Assembly: GCA_036362985.1 (NCBI GenBank)
Contig: JAYGXS010000008.1
Span: 21,955,470 to 22,019,469, forward strand
Length of the DNA stretch: 64,000 nucleotides
Direction of reading: 5' to 3'
Origin: Ligula intestinalis
Lineage: Eukaryota > Platyhelminthes > Cestoda > Diphyllobothriidea > Diphyllobothriidae
This document shows, in pieces, positions 24,530-36,166 of the stretch (position 1 is the first letter of the stretch; the number at the start of each line of letters is the position of its first letter). Below the pieces are notes generated by a model, which ran no database searches, was not told the origin of the DNA, and was given only the letters and a program-made list of their open reading frames with translations. The position numbers and the translations under genes are program-made.

Positions 24530-25765
24530 AAGCCCGGTTCTTCAAAGAAAGAGAAGAAGTGGGGCGCCAGGTGGGAGGAAGAGTGCATTCTGTACAAAGG
24601 CGGTGGAAGAGGATTAACGGGAGGAGGTTGACTATCGGACGAACAAGCGTCCGTAGCAGCCACGAGGGCGGCGTCCAATGATCACAGGGAGTTGCGATAG
24701 CGCCACCAGCGAGGTCATGTATGAGTCAGCCTCGGGAAAGTAAGTGGGTGGTTGGGACAGCCCGGACGGGGCCGCCACTAGTACGCAGGTGCAAGCAGAA
24801 GTGAGAAGCGAAAACTTCACGTGCACTCGGACAGGGATCCCTGAAAAGTTGGTAAATTTCCTCAGCATAGTGCCTTGTCGTGAAACTCGATATAAATGGC
24901 TGAGCCAAAATTCATCATATTTAGTGGAATAACTGCATGGCGGTCTCAGGTAGAGCCAGGGTTGGTGTTGACTGCTTGTAGTCGTGCCCCAGGAGTGTGT
25001 GTGTTTTGTGTGAGATGTGGTGAGGGCAGAAGCTGTTTTTGCTAGTTAAAGTGGTTTGCTATTGGTCTGATGCAATTACTTAACAATTTGAGGTCTCCTA
25101 ATTCAGGATGTATGCTTTACTTAGACCAGGGTGGGGAGACGTTTTGGATTTCCTCTCGACTGCAGCAAACATGGTTGGATCGTACACGGGGAATTGCGGT
25201 ATTTATAGAATGCAGTCGCTATGCTACTGCATATCAATGAAAACTAACAGCTCTTCCTCATTTATGGGGTATAACTGCCCGCTTGTGCGCTAACAAATCG
25301 ATGGCTGGCGTGCGGGTTGTGTAATGCTGAGGCTTTTTGCAGGATGAATGCTCGATTATCTGGCTCCATGCCGCTGGCATTAGACGACGCGTTTGCCTGT
25401 GCGTTCCCCGAATGGCGGATGGCCGAGCCCTGACTGGGTCTCAGCACCAAATATGGGTTAAGGTTAGTCATGGCACTTGTATATCAATTCAAGGGCCGTG
25501 AAACATTACTCAAGTAACTGGCAGATCACGTGGTCGCCACCTCTCACGAGATTTTCGGTCTCATCGAATTTGAATGCGCGTTCGCGACTTCATAATTGGC
25601 GTCATTCCGCCGCACTGTTGCTGTGCGTTCGGCAATAAGCGTCCGAAGTAGTCTTTCTGTTTCTTCGACATGGTTGTTTTGTCCGTAACTGCTTCATATC
25701 CGATAGACGGCACCAGGTGTTTCTTGCCCCGTAGTAATGGTTCTTTTTTGGTTTCATTACCTGAC
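24530..25765 (+). repeat. family C repeat, copy truncated at its 3' end
   Basis: Aligns in reverse with 15545-14250 and stops abruptly at GACGCGT near 25765, where the next copy begins. It carries the same landmarks as 13925-15545, including GGGTTGGTGTTGACTGCTT and AGCACCAAATATGGGTTAAG. Confidence 0.7.
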
Positions 25766-27210
25766 GCGTGGTGGTGGTTGGAGGAAGTCGGCAGTTGGAT
25801 GAGCGAGCGCGTTGGCGCGGTGTGTGAGATGATAGGGAGTCTTGACGGCGCCACCAGTGAGGGCATGTGTGAGTCAGAAACGTGATTGGCCAGCGTGGAT
25901 CGGCCGCCACTGGTGCGCACGTGCAAGCCGTCGCAAGGGGTGAGGGCTGCACGCTGCAACATGCATTCGGGTCTGAGCACCTAAAAATTAGGTTAAGTTC
26001 GCGCAAAGTCGTATGAATGTCTAAGCCGAACGTCATATGATTAAGGGGAATAACTGCATTGCTGTCTCATGCAGCAGAGGCCGCTTGCAAAGCCAGAGTT
26101 GGTGTTGACTGTTTCAAGTCGTTGCAGAGAGTGTGCGTTGTGTGTGAGATGTGGTGATGGCAGCATATGCTTTTACTTTGAAGTGAGTTCAAGTGGTTTG
26201 CTATGGGTCTGTTGCAATTGGCCGAGAACTTGAGGGTTTATAATTCAGAACGTATGCTTCGATTAGACCAGGGTAGTGAAATGTTTTGATGCCGTCATCG
26301 GAGACTGCAGCAAAAAATGGTAAGAAAGTACACGGAAAATTGCGCCATTTACAGAATTTAGTTGCTACGCTCTGCATGGCTACGGCAAGTCACAGCGCTT
26401 TCTCCTTTTTGAGTATAACTGCCCGCTTGTGCGCTAATTACTCGATGACCAGCGTGACCGCACGAACATCTGGCTCCATGCCGCTGGCATTAGACGACGC
26501 GTTCGCCTGTGCGTTCCCCGAAGGGCGGATGACTGTGTCATTACTGTATCTCAGCACCAAATATGGGTAAAGGTAGGTCGTGGTACTTGTTTATCAATAA
26601 GGTGGCCGTGAACCATTACTCAGGTAACTGGCGGCACACGTGAATGTCACTTCTCGTGAGATTTTCGATCTCATGGAAATTGAATGCGTGGCCACAACTT
26701 CAGAATTGGCGCCATTTTGCCAAACTGTTGCCGTGTGTTTGGACATTCACATCAGCAGGTGTCTTGTAGCTTATTCGGCATTGTTGTTTTGTCCGTAACT
26801 GCCCCAGAGCTGATAGACGGCTCCAGGTGTTTCTTGCCCCGTACTCGCGGGTCTTTTGTGGTTTCACTACCTGACGCGTAATAAGTGCCTTCGGCCTGTG
26901 TGTGCAACTGCTACGCAAAGCGGTGCGGGAAGGCGACAGACGGTCACCGAGACGGTTATGACGTACGGAATCGTTTGCCTAAAAATTGGCGTCTGCGTGA
27001 TTTTTTCGTCTGTCTCGTTTGTGCATGTACTGCTTAATACATTTAAGCAGGTGGCCATTTTTTTCCGAACATCCCCGGATGCTATTATTGTTGCTGTTTG
27101 AAAGCCAGTTGTAGCCAGCGTTCTCGCCAGACATGGGTTAGCTGTATCCTCACGATAAGCACCTATCTACAGTATGGACTAAAACTCATACAAAATGCCC
27201 CAAGTTGTCA
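25766..27210 (+). repeat. family C repeat, second direct copy
   Basis: Joined head to tail with the copy at 24530-25765. It starts within the GGCGCCACCAGTGAGGGCATG region and runs to the family's end (GCACCTATCTACAGTATGG at about 27160). It is more diverged from the 13.9 kb copy than its neighbour is. Confidence 0.7.
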
Positions 27211-27555
27211 TTGTTTGATTATTCCTCCCAAAGCGGTAAGCTACAACGTGCCCTCAGATTTATTTTACATTGCCAAAATAGTCTTTTATCCTGCCTTGCT
27301 ACTTGATACGAAAATCCAAGCCCAACTTTATCCCACCTAGTATAATAACCATGTTTTATGCATGAGCTTTCGACAGACAGTCGGTATTCTAGGCATGTTT
27401 TATGATGGAGAACTTCTGTCAGCGCAGATGCTACTAAGAAAGTGTGGGAAAAGCGGAGACACTGATGAGATGAACCTCTTGTGCCCTAGGAAACCGTCTC
27501 CATGAGGCTGTCACATTCAACAACTTGACAGTTCCCGAAAATTCTCATTGGAAAG

Positions 27556-28210
27556 CGCAGAAGATGAATTGGCAAACAAACGTTTGTTTTCGATAAACTC
27601 TCGCCAGACCTTTACATTTATGTGGTTATTAAGTAAATAAACTGTATGGGTTGGTAGAAAAAAATTGTACGGTTGTCAGGACAGGCAGGCTGAAGTGGAA
27701 GGGAATCAGGGTCAAAATCTACTGAATATTAGGAGGAGACTGGTAGTCGGCCGAGGTAATAAGCTACTGGCTGTTGGATCAGCAGCTTTTGCCTATGGTA
27801 ACCGCGGCGCCGTGACGAAGTTCTTTTAGGCGCACAGGACCGGTCGGTGAAGCCTGATGGCGGCCGCTTCGGCCGTAACCACCAGACGCTAACCAAGAAA
27901 TTTTAAACACCTTGACAGTACCTTGTAGATCATTGGGAAAGACTCTTTTGCATCCACAGGATGGTTTAGGACTACCAGGTGCGCCAGAATGGAACTTTTT
28001 ATTTCCTTCAATTGGCCCATTTTTGGAACCGTACAGGACTGTGTTAGCGTAATCTTTTGGACAAACGTCCCCCCCTGCCTCCCTGCCCTGACAACCATGC
28101 TATTTTGTATACCAACCCGCAGAGCTTATTTACTTAATTTCCATACAAATGCAAAGGCTTGACGAGAATTTATCGAAAACACACCTATGTTCGCCAATTC
28201 ATCTTCTGAG
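27556..28210. mobile_element. short element with ~135-bp inverted repeats
   Basis: The arm at 27556-27690 reverse-matches 28078-28210. Shared words on the plus-arm strand are AGAAGATGAATTGGC, TTTTCGATAAA, TTAAGTAAATAA and GGGTTGGTA. The ~390-bp interior holds no recognisable gene; a minus-strand frame at 27889-28098 is unassigned. The structure suggests a non-autonomous DNA element; no target duplication was confirmed. Confidence 0.55.
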
Positions 28211-28249
28211 TTCCTAATGTGTAAGGTAGGCTTTACCTAGACGAAGTAT

Positions 28250-28480
28250 GTTGACAAGAAGCAGATGCGATCGCTGGGACGATAATTTTTATTCGCTTGA
28301 TGTTTCGGATTCTCCCTCGAATGCGTCGTTAGACACGGCAGCAGTAAAGAAGGAGGTGCAATATTTATAGTCACTATGATGTTGCATAACTATGACAATT
28401 AACGGCCCTTCCCTATTTAACAGCGATAAATTCCGCTTGTGCGCTAAGTTCTTGATGACCGGTAAGTAGGGAGTGACCTG
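28250..28480 (+). repeat. family C fragment joined to a hammerhead-like repeat
   Basis: From about 28310 the sequence follows the family C segment that includes TATTTATAG and CGCTTGTGCGCTAAG. Just upstream, on the minus strand, 28270-28332 follows the hammerhead-like family. The piece looks chimeric. Confidence 0.45.
28299..28332 (-). ncRNA. hammerhead-like motif, degenerate
   Basis: On the minus strand: CTAACGA in place of CUGANGA, a possible stem (GCATTC/GAATCC with one mismatch), then GAAACATC. It is followed by GCGAATAAAA and GTCCCAGCGATCG, shared with other family members. A core base is mutated, so it is probably inactive. Confidence 0.35.
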
Positions 28481-28569
28481 ATGAAATTTCTTTATCGTAA
28501 TGCCAGAAAATCGGTGAACCACGTGGCCTAGGAAACAGTCTCCGTGAGAATGTCGAGTTTGTAGCACCT

Positions 28570-29880
28570 CGTTATTGCACTCGGATCATAAGGGTGAATC
28601 CCAGGGTGTTGGAAAGCGGCAGAAGTCACCAGAAGGAAGGAGGTATTGTGTACAGAACCCTGCATTGCTGCCTCAGGTGGCAATGACCACTTGCAAAGCC
28701 GGGGCTGGTCTCGGCTGCGCCGAGTCGTGCCTGGGAGTGCGTGAGTGTTGCGTGAGATGTGATAATGGCAGCTGCTTTTATGTGACTTTGAAGGGAGTGC
28801 TAGTGGTTAGCTAATGGTCTCATGCAATTGCTCAGCAGCCTGAGAGTACCAAACCCAGAAGGTAGGCTTTACTAAGACCAAGGCAATGGGACGTTTCGGA
28901 TTCCTTCTCGGAGCCAGCAGCAGCAAAAATTGATAGTCAATATAAAGGGGATTGCAGTATTCATAGAACGTAGTCGTTATGCCAGCGTATGGCTGTGATA
29001 ATTAACGGCGATAATTGTCCGCTTGTGCGCTCATTATTCGATGGCCGGCGTGTAGATCGTGAACTGATGAAATCACACTGCGCTCACTGAATTGTGGCCT
29101 TATGACTGCCTGGCCATCTGGTTCCCCCGACGCTGGTGTTAGAAACCGTTTTCGTCTGCGTGCTCCCCGAACAGCAAACTGATTTAGCAAATATTGATTG
29201 AACCGGTCAATGCACTTTTTTATGAATAAGGGAACCGTGAACCATGACTCAAGCATTTCGCGGCTCATGTGATCGTCACCTCTCGCGAGAATTTCGGTCT
29301 CATCGAATTTGCATACATGACTTTGCCTTCAGGATTGACGTAAGTTTCCCGTACTGGTGCCGCGTTCTCGGCAATATGCATCTGGGAAATCCTTCTAGTT
29401 TCTTCGGTGTAGTTTTTGTGTCTGTAACCACATCCGATCCGATAGGCAGCTTCGAGTGTATCTTGTCCCGTAGCAGTGGGTCTTTTTTTCTGTTCATTAA
29501 CTGAGGCCGAATGGTTGCCTGCGGCCTTTGTGTGTGTAACTGCAACTTTAAGCGATGCGGGAAGATGACCAACGGCCACGGAGACGTTTATGACGTATGG
29601 AATCGCCCGCTGGAATTTTGCGTCGGTGTTATTTGGTCGTTTGTCTCTTTTACACATACACCGTTTGAGGAAGTTGTGCGGGTAGCCTTTTTTTTCGGGA
29701 CAGCTCTCAACGCTATTTCAGTTCGGCAACCTTGGCAGCTTGGAAGTCAGTTGCAGCCAGCGTTCTCGCCCGACGCGTACATACGTTTTTTATCTGCCGG
29801 CAACAAATTAGCGCAACCTCAATCAGCCTACATCTCTCGCCGAGCCGATGCCAATTTTTAAGTAGCTTCAGCAGCGGAAT
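28570..29880 (+). repeat. family C repeat, third plus-strand copy
   Basis: It follows family order from GCAAAGCCGGGGCTGGT to the CAGCGTTCTCGCC end segment. It is the most diverged of the plus-strand copies. It contains a 116-codon frame (29511-29861) whose first part aligns in frame with the 13950-14225 minus-strand frame; see findings. Confidence 0.65.
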
Positions 29881-31254
29881 GTGAGAGAACAGGATAGAAA
29901 AGTGGTATAACTGACTGCACTGGTGGATGTGCAGGCAGACTGTCACAAAACCATCAGACCTGTACGGCCGGAGTCAAAAATATGTTGAGTTGATTATTCT
30001 GGTTACCTGGCCATCTTGTAATCGACAGTGGGCATAAAGATAATTAAAACATTCACAAACGATGAACAGGTATGGGGTCGAAGTGATTAAGTAAACAGAA
30101 TGCTTTAAGATATAATGTTGTGTTCGCTGGAATAAGTTTTTATGTTCACTGACGTTCCGCACAGCTGAGCTGGCTGTCAAAGCGTAAACTGACTTTATCG
30201 ATCAGCAAATTAATATTGTGGCTGTGCGTTGTTAGCCATTGGCTGATCGCTTTTTCTCCGTTCGCTGCTTAACCCTCCGTGTGGATTTTGGTATAGCTTG
30301 ACAACTGCTAGTGTTGTTTTTGGTCTCCATGGTAGAGGATGCTGGTGATCCTGCTCCCTCGAATTCTTATCCCAGAATTCTGACTTTTGCAAACTTGAGA
30401 ACGCTTTGACTCGTCTTATTCGAGATTCAGCTAATGACTCATGGTAAATGTGGATTTCGGTCCCTATCAAGGAGATTCATAGGGGCCAAACATTGATGGG
30501 ACGAAGCAGACTGCTATTATGCCAGCCAATGAGCGTCTAGACATGCAAAGGTGTTTGTTACCCAGCTCATTGTTGAATCAGAAATTTGTGAATGCATTTA
30601 AAGAACGGATCTAGACCCGACTAATGCCAAGCACCGGAAAAAGTGAATGACCTGCCTTAACCAGGTGGGTGTCAATTTGGACTGTACACTTAACCCCACC
30701 CCTATTGACGACCTTTCTGTTTCTAACCGCTGTTAGAAGATCTTGAAGGCAACAAAGACAGGCTTTTGTTTCGGCACACAAACAAATTGAGTGTTTGGTG
30801 TTCAATGATATGCATGCTGTCCTAACTTTGTCTTCCTCTCCTGCCCGCCCTCGGTTTGGGCTGACTCCAGATCAGAAGGTTGCGTGTTCGAATCAAGTCA
30901 GGGTAACCAATATGTTTTCCACTCACTCAACCTCTCAGGTTTGTCACCCTATAAAGGTTCTGCGTGAAATTTAAAGATAAACTGACTGACGTAGTGGTGG
31001 TTCTTATGTAAGGGTCATGCTGATGATAAGCACCCATTGCGAAATCGAAATATCTCACCACAGGACTGGTGAAAGGACTGGCGGTGATTTTGTAGGTGGT
31101 AACCATACATGCACACTTGTAGACCCAAAGCAGTCTACAGGTTCCCGATCTGACTGCTCACAAAAAGACACTATTTGCGGCAGATGAAATGATTTGTAGT
31201 AAGTGTGGGGTAATCAGCAACATAGGCCTGTTTCAACAAGTTTGTATGTTACGA
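29881..31254. other. no gene except a tRNA-Trp fragment
   Basis: Mixed sequence. Apart from 30861-30905 nothing recognisable was seen. Confidence 0.3.
30861..30905 (+). pseudogene. 3' half of a tRNA-Trp (anticodon CCA)
   Basis: The anticodon arm CTGACTCCAGATCAG carries CCA at 30867-30869. It is followed by AAGGTTGCG, a T arm with TTCGAAT, and a 3' acceptor-like CAGGGTA. This is the conserved right half of eukaryotic tRNA-Trp. The bases upstream do not form a D arm or a 5' acceptor strand, so the gene is truncated or was copied into a repeat. Confidence 0.7.
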
Positions 31255-32447
31255 CTTTGCAGAACAAAAAATGGATGGAGTAGACTGGTTTCCGAATATT
31301 TTCACAGCGATTTTCAACTGGACCCCTCCTTACCGTGCACTTGTCAGCCCAGACACCGGCAACTTTTGTGATTATTGTGTTTAAGGTCACTGGTTCCGCT
31401 CCTGTGGGTTCACCGTACCAGGTGACAGTTGATAGTTGACTGAGTCACGTTAGAATGTCATTAAAAATCCGGTCAGTTCTTCCACACTCAATAAAATTTT
31501 CCGTTTGGTGAATGCTGGAGAGGTGAAATCTGAGAAATATTTCCCACTATGTTTCGCTTGCTAAGCGTCTCTCCCGCCCCTCACTGTTATCTTCATGCGG
31601 TCTCCTCCCATGCAGACGTAAGCTAGTCAACCTGGGGTTAGAACGTCGTTAAGTATTGCTCTAGTACATCTGCACTAAACAAACTCGCCATTTTTATCTA
31701 ACGTACTGACCTCTCACCTGCTCCGTGTTTTCACTCCTTTCTACGTCAAGATACGGAAATATCTAGATGAGGACACGGCAACAGAAGACGTAGACAACGC
31801 CTACACACTCAACATATGATGTAGCTATTCAAAACATCATTTCAGAAATAGACCTCTCGCGGCGAACGCCCTTTCTGCTTAAGACAAGGCATTCCCTTGG
31901 CCCCCCTCCCCCACACCAAGGCCCATAACGGATCTGTTTACGGATTTTTGATAGGCCCCAGCCGATGCAAACCTCTGCTTATTTGGAAGACATTTGCAAA
32001 TTTGGAGAAAACCATCTTTAGTAGTCTGTGTTTGGAGTATTGTAAGCGGAAGCAATCACTGTTGCAGGGAGAGATGCATATCGAGGTAGTTTAGGTATCT
32101 GGAGTGCTCATTTCTTTCTGCAGCCTCATGCAGTCAAGAGTCAACCAGACCTTAGAAAATCGCTCTAGATGTTGGCGCAAAAAAATAAAATGTGGCGAAT
32201 GCTTGTACGCCACCTGACGCGTATGTATAACTCCGGTGCCTTTTCCCTCATGTACCAAGCACCATGGCAGACCTGCGGATAAATTAAGGGGTTTGTTGTT
32301 GATGGCCCCCTTCAACGCAGACCAGTTTTCCTGAGGAGAGAAGTTGTCATCTTGAAGGAAGCCAGAACCCCTAAGTCTGCTCACGCAGCGTAGACGGTAC
32401 TGCTTCCTGATAAGCCTCCCCGTAGTTTCATTGTCATTTATTATTCA

Positions 32448-32448
32448 G

Positions 32449-32482
<34 letters not shown>
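32448..32482 (+). repeat. (TA)n microsatellite
   Basis: TA dinucleotide run with a single C interruption. Confidence 0.9.
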
Positions 32483-32557
32483 AGTGTACTGTTTCGTTTT
32501 AGCATTTTTAGTTTAGACAAGAATAAGTTTCTTTTGCTGGGACAAAACGTTTACTCA

Positions 32558-32594
32558 CCTAACGTTTTGACATACATCGCGGATTCGTGGTTAG
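32558..32594 (-). ncRNA. hammerhead-like relic in family A
   Basis: On the minus strand the core reads CTAACCA, followed by CGAATCCGCG, then CAAAACGTTAGG. Both the CUGANGA and GAAA boxes are mutated. It is recognisable only because the flanks (GTGAGTAAACG, TTGTCCCAGC) match other copies. Confidence 0.35.
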
Positions 32595-33309
32595 GGTCAT
32601 CGACCCGATTCTGCTCATATTTTATGTTGAAGTTTTGTTTGAGCTTGTTTAGTTTTAGTTTATTTTAACTGAGTATTAACTAAGATGGTTTTTCTTTTAT
32701 TATTTTGTTGTATTAGTTCATGATTTCGTTTTTATATTTGACCGCCTTACAAAAGCCCCCTGTTTGTGTTATTCAAACCCGGTGGTAATGGGGATCATAT
32801 GACTGCGAAGATCACGGGGAAAGATAAATATATTAAAAAATCATAAAAAATAAAAACAAAAAAAACGAGGTATATATTCATAAAAACAAAATCATATAAT
32901 AATAAAACTAAACAAAATAATTGCTTTCTATCGTTAGCTACGGTGACCTTTGTAAAGAATCCTGTATCCAAGAACGCTGCATCAAGCTCCCTGACAGACG
33001 TGCCCATAACGTACTTATTTCTTTGTAGTCTATTATCCATGTTCGTCTAATAAGCAGTCCATTATTTCGTTTTATTAGTTGAGGTTTTTGTGAGAATAGT
33101 TTAATTGTAGTTTATTTGAACTAAGTTTAGTTTTAAGTTTATCATTTGGTTCTGTTACTTCGACTGACAGCGCTTTATGTGCTGTTCTTCTCTCCCTCGA
33201 GTAGTATGATAGAGCTGTGTATATTCTCAGGGGTTTATTGCTAATAAAACCCATCAACCCAGTCTAGTGTGGCTTTCAAGAACATTTGAAATGTTAGAGG
33301 AAAGTGGAT

Positions 33310-33790
33310 GGAGTACACTGGGAGTGGTATCGCAGAGAGTTAAGTGAGTTAAACCCGGCAACTGCGATCTACAGACCGTGGCTAATTAGTGCAGAAGATA
33401 AGTAGGTGAAGGCCACAGTAGTAGAAAGGATATATTGTGAACACAAAGGAAAGAAGAGTAGATAAGTAAAGTCTGACTTGAGAGACACGTCCCCTCAGGA
33501 GGTTGACCGGGGCCCAAGTGAGGTCTGAGATGAGTCGGTCCCGAAGACAGAGAGAGAGAGCTTTCATTGGCTAGGTTGACCTCATGATGTTGGGCAGAGA
33601 GGCAGCTTTCATCGGGAACGCGTACAAGCATGCCATTCGTCACCTGCCCAATGAAGGGACTGTGATTGGCTGATTGAGACCTCGAGAAACCACATCAGTA
33701 AGCCTTTGAGAAAGTTCACTTCGACGCAAGCTAGTTGGGCAGGCACGACCCGCTACAAGTTCTCCCCTGGAGGCCGTAAAGAGGAAGTTG
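33310..33790 (+). repeat. family X repeat
   Basis: Direct partner of 34490-34960 and inverted partner of 22835-23260. Landmarks: GAGTTAAACCCGGCAACTGC, GGTTGACCGGGGCCCAAGTG, AAGCATGCCATTCGTCACC and AGCTAGTTGGGCAGGCACGA. The short frames on the minus strand fall wholly in the repeat. Confidence 0.7.
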
Positions 33791-34489
33791 AAGTAATCCG
33801 AGTGATGAAAGAAAAGTTAAGTTTATTGAGGGAGATACGCACTAAGATGAGGTTGCGAGAGGCTGGTTAGTGCCGCCAGTGCCGCTTGGGAGGAGGAAAG
33901 TTCATCTCGCGTCCGCGTGGGCAACTGGGTCTGCGGTAGGAGGAAATTTCTCGACTACGCGTGCATCGGCATGTCGTTGGAGATTCGGCATTTCAACAAC
34001 GTGGGCGGGAGCCTGGTTGGCCGGTTTTAACTTCAACGGCAAATCTGTATGCCTTACCAGTATGAGTTGAACCAGAAGAATCGTTGGTAGTAAAAGTAAG
34101 GCTGGAGATTGAGAAGGAGATCTGGGTGCTGACACTCATAAGGGGACATCTATGTTGGATTGGGAAGTAACCATGACTGAGGCTAAATGGGCCATCGGCA
34201 GTAAGTCGCGAATTCCAAGCACCTAATATGTATGGACAGGTCCATAAATCGCCAAATACGCAGGGAACTGCGTTGGGACAGGTCGGGAAGTCAGCAACTA
34301 CGAAGGGAGGGCAGGCCACATAAGACATTGTGAGTGGTTAAAGATATCGACCTCACTTCACGACAGGGTGTCGATGCAGAAAGTTTCCATATCGCGGTCG
34401 CATCAGATGGCATAGGAGAAATTCGATTGAAGGTGAGGGAGGTTTGACGATGATTGAGTTCAGCCAGATCAGAATGTCGGAACGTCGGA
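33791..34489. other. no gene recognised
   Basis: A 111-codon minus-strand frame (33993-34328) has no domain I recognise and no repeat partner in this window. It is the longest unassigned frame here outside known repeats. Confidence 0.3.
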
Positions 34490-34960
34490 ATGTCACTGAT
34501 ATCGCAGGGAGTTTAGTGAGTTAAACCGTGCAAATGCGATCTTCAGATCATGGTTACTTAATGCAGAAGAGAATTCCATTAAGGCCAGAGTAGTAGAAAG
34601 AATGTATAATGTACACATACAAGAGGAGAATAGATGAAAGTAGATTGACTCGGGAGGGGCCGTACTCTCAAAGATTGACCGGATCCCAAGTGAGGTCTAA
34701 AAGTAGTCGAGCCAGACGACTGAGAGAGGGAGAGCTTTCATTTGCTAAGTCGGTCTGGAGATTTTGGGCAGAGAGGCAGTTTGCATCAGGAACACGTGCA
34801 AGCATGCCATTTGTCACTTGTCTAATGTGGGGACTGTGATTGGCTAATTGAGCTCTCAAGAAACTGCATCAGTAAGCCTTTGAAAAAGTGCACGTCGACG
34901 CGAGCTAGTTGGACAGGCACGACCCACTTCAGTGGAATATTGTAAGAGGGAGAGAAATAA
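34490..34960 (+). repeat. family X repeat
   Basis: Second plus-strand copy, ~700 bases after the first, with the same landmarks in the same order. Confidence 0.7.
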
Positions 34961-36066
34961 AGCTTCAACCGGAGCCCGTTTCACAGTGGCACCAGCCACC
35001 TCCGTCCCCAAAGACCTTGGCGATAATTGTTTTAGACGTCACTGTTTCTGCGTCAGTGGGTTCACCGTACCAGAGGACCGTGACAGTTGACGAAATCACG
35101 TAAGAAGGTCAGTAAAAATCTGCTCAGTTCGTCCGCACTTAGTAAAATTGTCAGTTTGGTGAGTTCTGGAGCACTGAAACACGAAAAATATGTCTCACTA
35201 CGCTCCACTAACTACGTGGTTCTTCACTACTACCATTCCCGTCTTCGTCTTCATACGCCATGCCATGAAAAAACGCAGACAAGGGCAACAAGTCAAGACG
35301 CATAACATGCCTGTACACTCACCTAATGAGGCCTCGTCTACCCTTTTAACGCCTATCCCCCAAGAAGTACCACAGAGCTACCCATATACACGAAATGGGG
35401 ATATTCAGCAACGAAGGCCTCTTTTTGCAAGATTAATTGCAAGACTCAACCAGGCCTTTGAACCTCCTCACTCAACAAACTCGTCAGTTTGGTGATTGCT
35501 GGAGTACTGAGGCACTTTCCGCTAACTAATTGGCCTCTCAAGCCCCCACCTCCTTCGCTTTTATATGGCATACCATTGAAATACACAGATAAGGGTGACG
35601 AGTAAAGACGTATGGCGTACATGCACGCTCACCTGACAAGGCCTTGCACACCCCACCCGGAACTCCTCTTCCAGGAAGTATCACAGAGCTGCCTATATAC
35701 TCGGGGGTTTATCCTCGATAAAATCCGTCAACCCAGTCTAGTGTGCTTGGCATGAGCATTTAAAATTTCGGAGAAAAGAAACGGCTTAAGTAGACTGGTA
35801 TTGGAATTCTGTCAGACCGGGTTTCAACCAGAGCCCACTTCACCGTGGCACGTGTCACCCCTTTGACCCCGACGACCTTGGTGATAGTTGTGTTCGACTT
35901 CACTCTTTCTGCTCCAGTAGGTTCACTATACCAGGTGGCAGTTGATTGTGACACGTCAGAACGCCAGTGAAATGTCGTTGAGTTCATCCGTACTCAATAA
36001 AATTATCAATTTGGTGAGTGCTGAAATATAAGAAGTGTTTCTTACTACTTTCCGGCAACAAAGCGA
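34950..36066 (+). repeat. family B tandem array, cut by assembly gap
   Basis: Segments 34950-35210 and 35815-36066 are copies of one sequence, each with CAACCAGAGCCC or CAACCGGAGCCC, GACCTTGG and GGTTCAC. Between them, 35140-35400 and 35473-35730 are ~260-bp direct repeats (CAGTTTGGTGA, CACAGAGCT, TATACTCG). AATAAA or its variants recur at corresponding positions. The pattern could be tandem terminal repeats of a retroelement, but no retroelement protein is visible. Confidence 0.6.
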
Positions 36067-36166
36067 NNNNNNNNNNNNNNNNNNNNNNNNNNNNNNNNNN
36101 NNNNNNNNNNNNNNNNNNNNNNNNNNNNNNNNNNNNNNNNNNNNNNNNNNNNNNNNNNNNNNNNNN
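36067..36166. other. assembly gap (100 N)
   Basis: Exactly 100 unknown bases, a conventional placeholder length for a join of unknown size. Confidence 0.98.

Larger units (their letters stand above)
31255..33260 (-). repeat. family A repeat, right arm of a long inverted pair
   Basis: The reverse complement follows 8540-10600 in order. AT-rich TTTAGTTTTAGTT-like blocks come at 32640-33130, the hammerhead-like relic at 32558-32594 and a TA tract. The landmark block sits at 32090-32420 (including CCATGGCAGACCTGC and TACGCCACCTGACGCGTA). The family B segment is at 31380-31560. Identity appears roughly 70-75% by eye, so the copies are old. Confidence 0.65.

Noticed and set aside
33993..34328. 111-codon minus-strand frame
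   Set aside because: No domain, no repeat partner and no splice or start context that I could support; left as unassigned sequence.
34950..36066. LTR retrotransposon
   Set aside because: No primer-binding site, gag/pol similarity or TG...CA ends could be shown; kept as an unclassified repeat.
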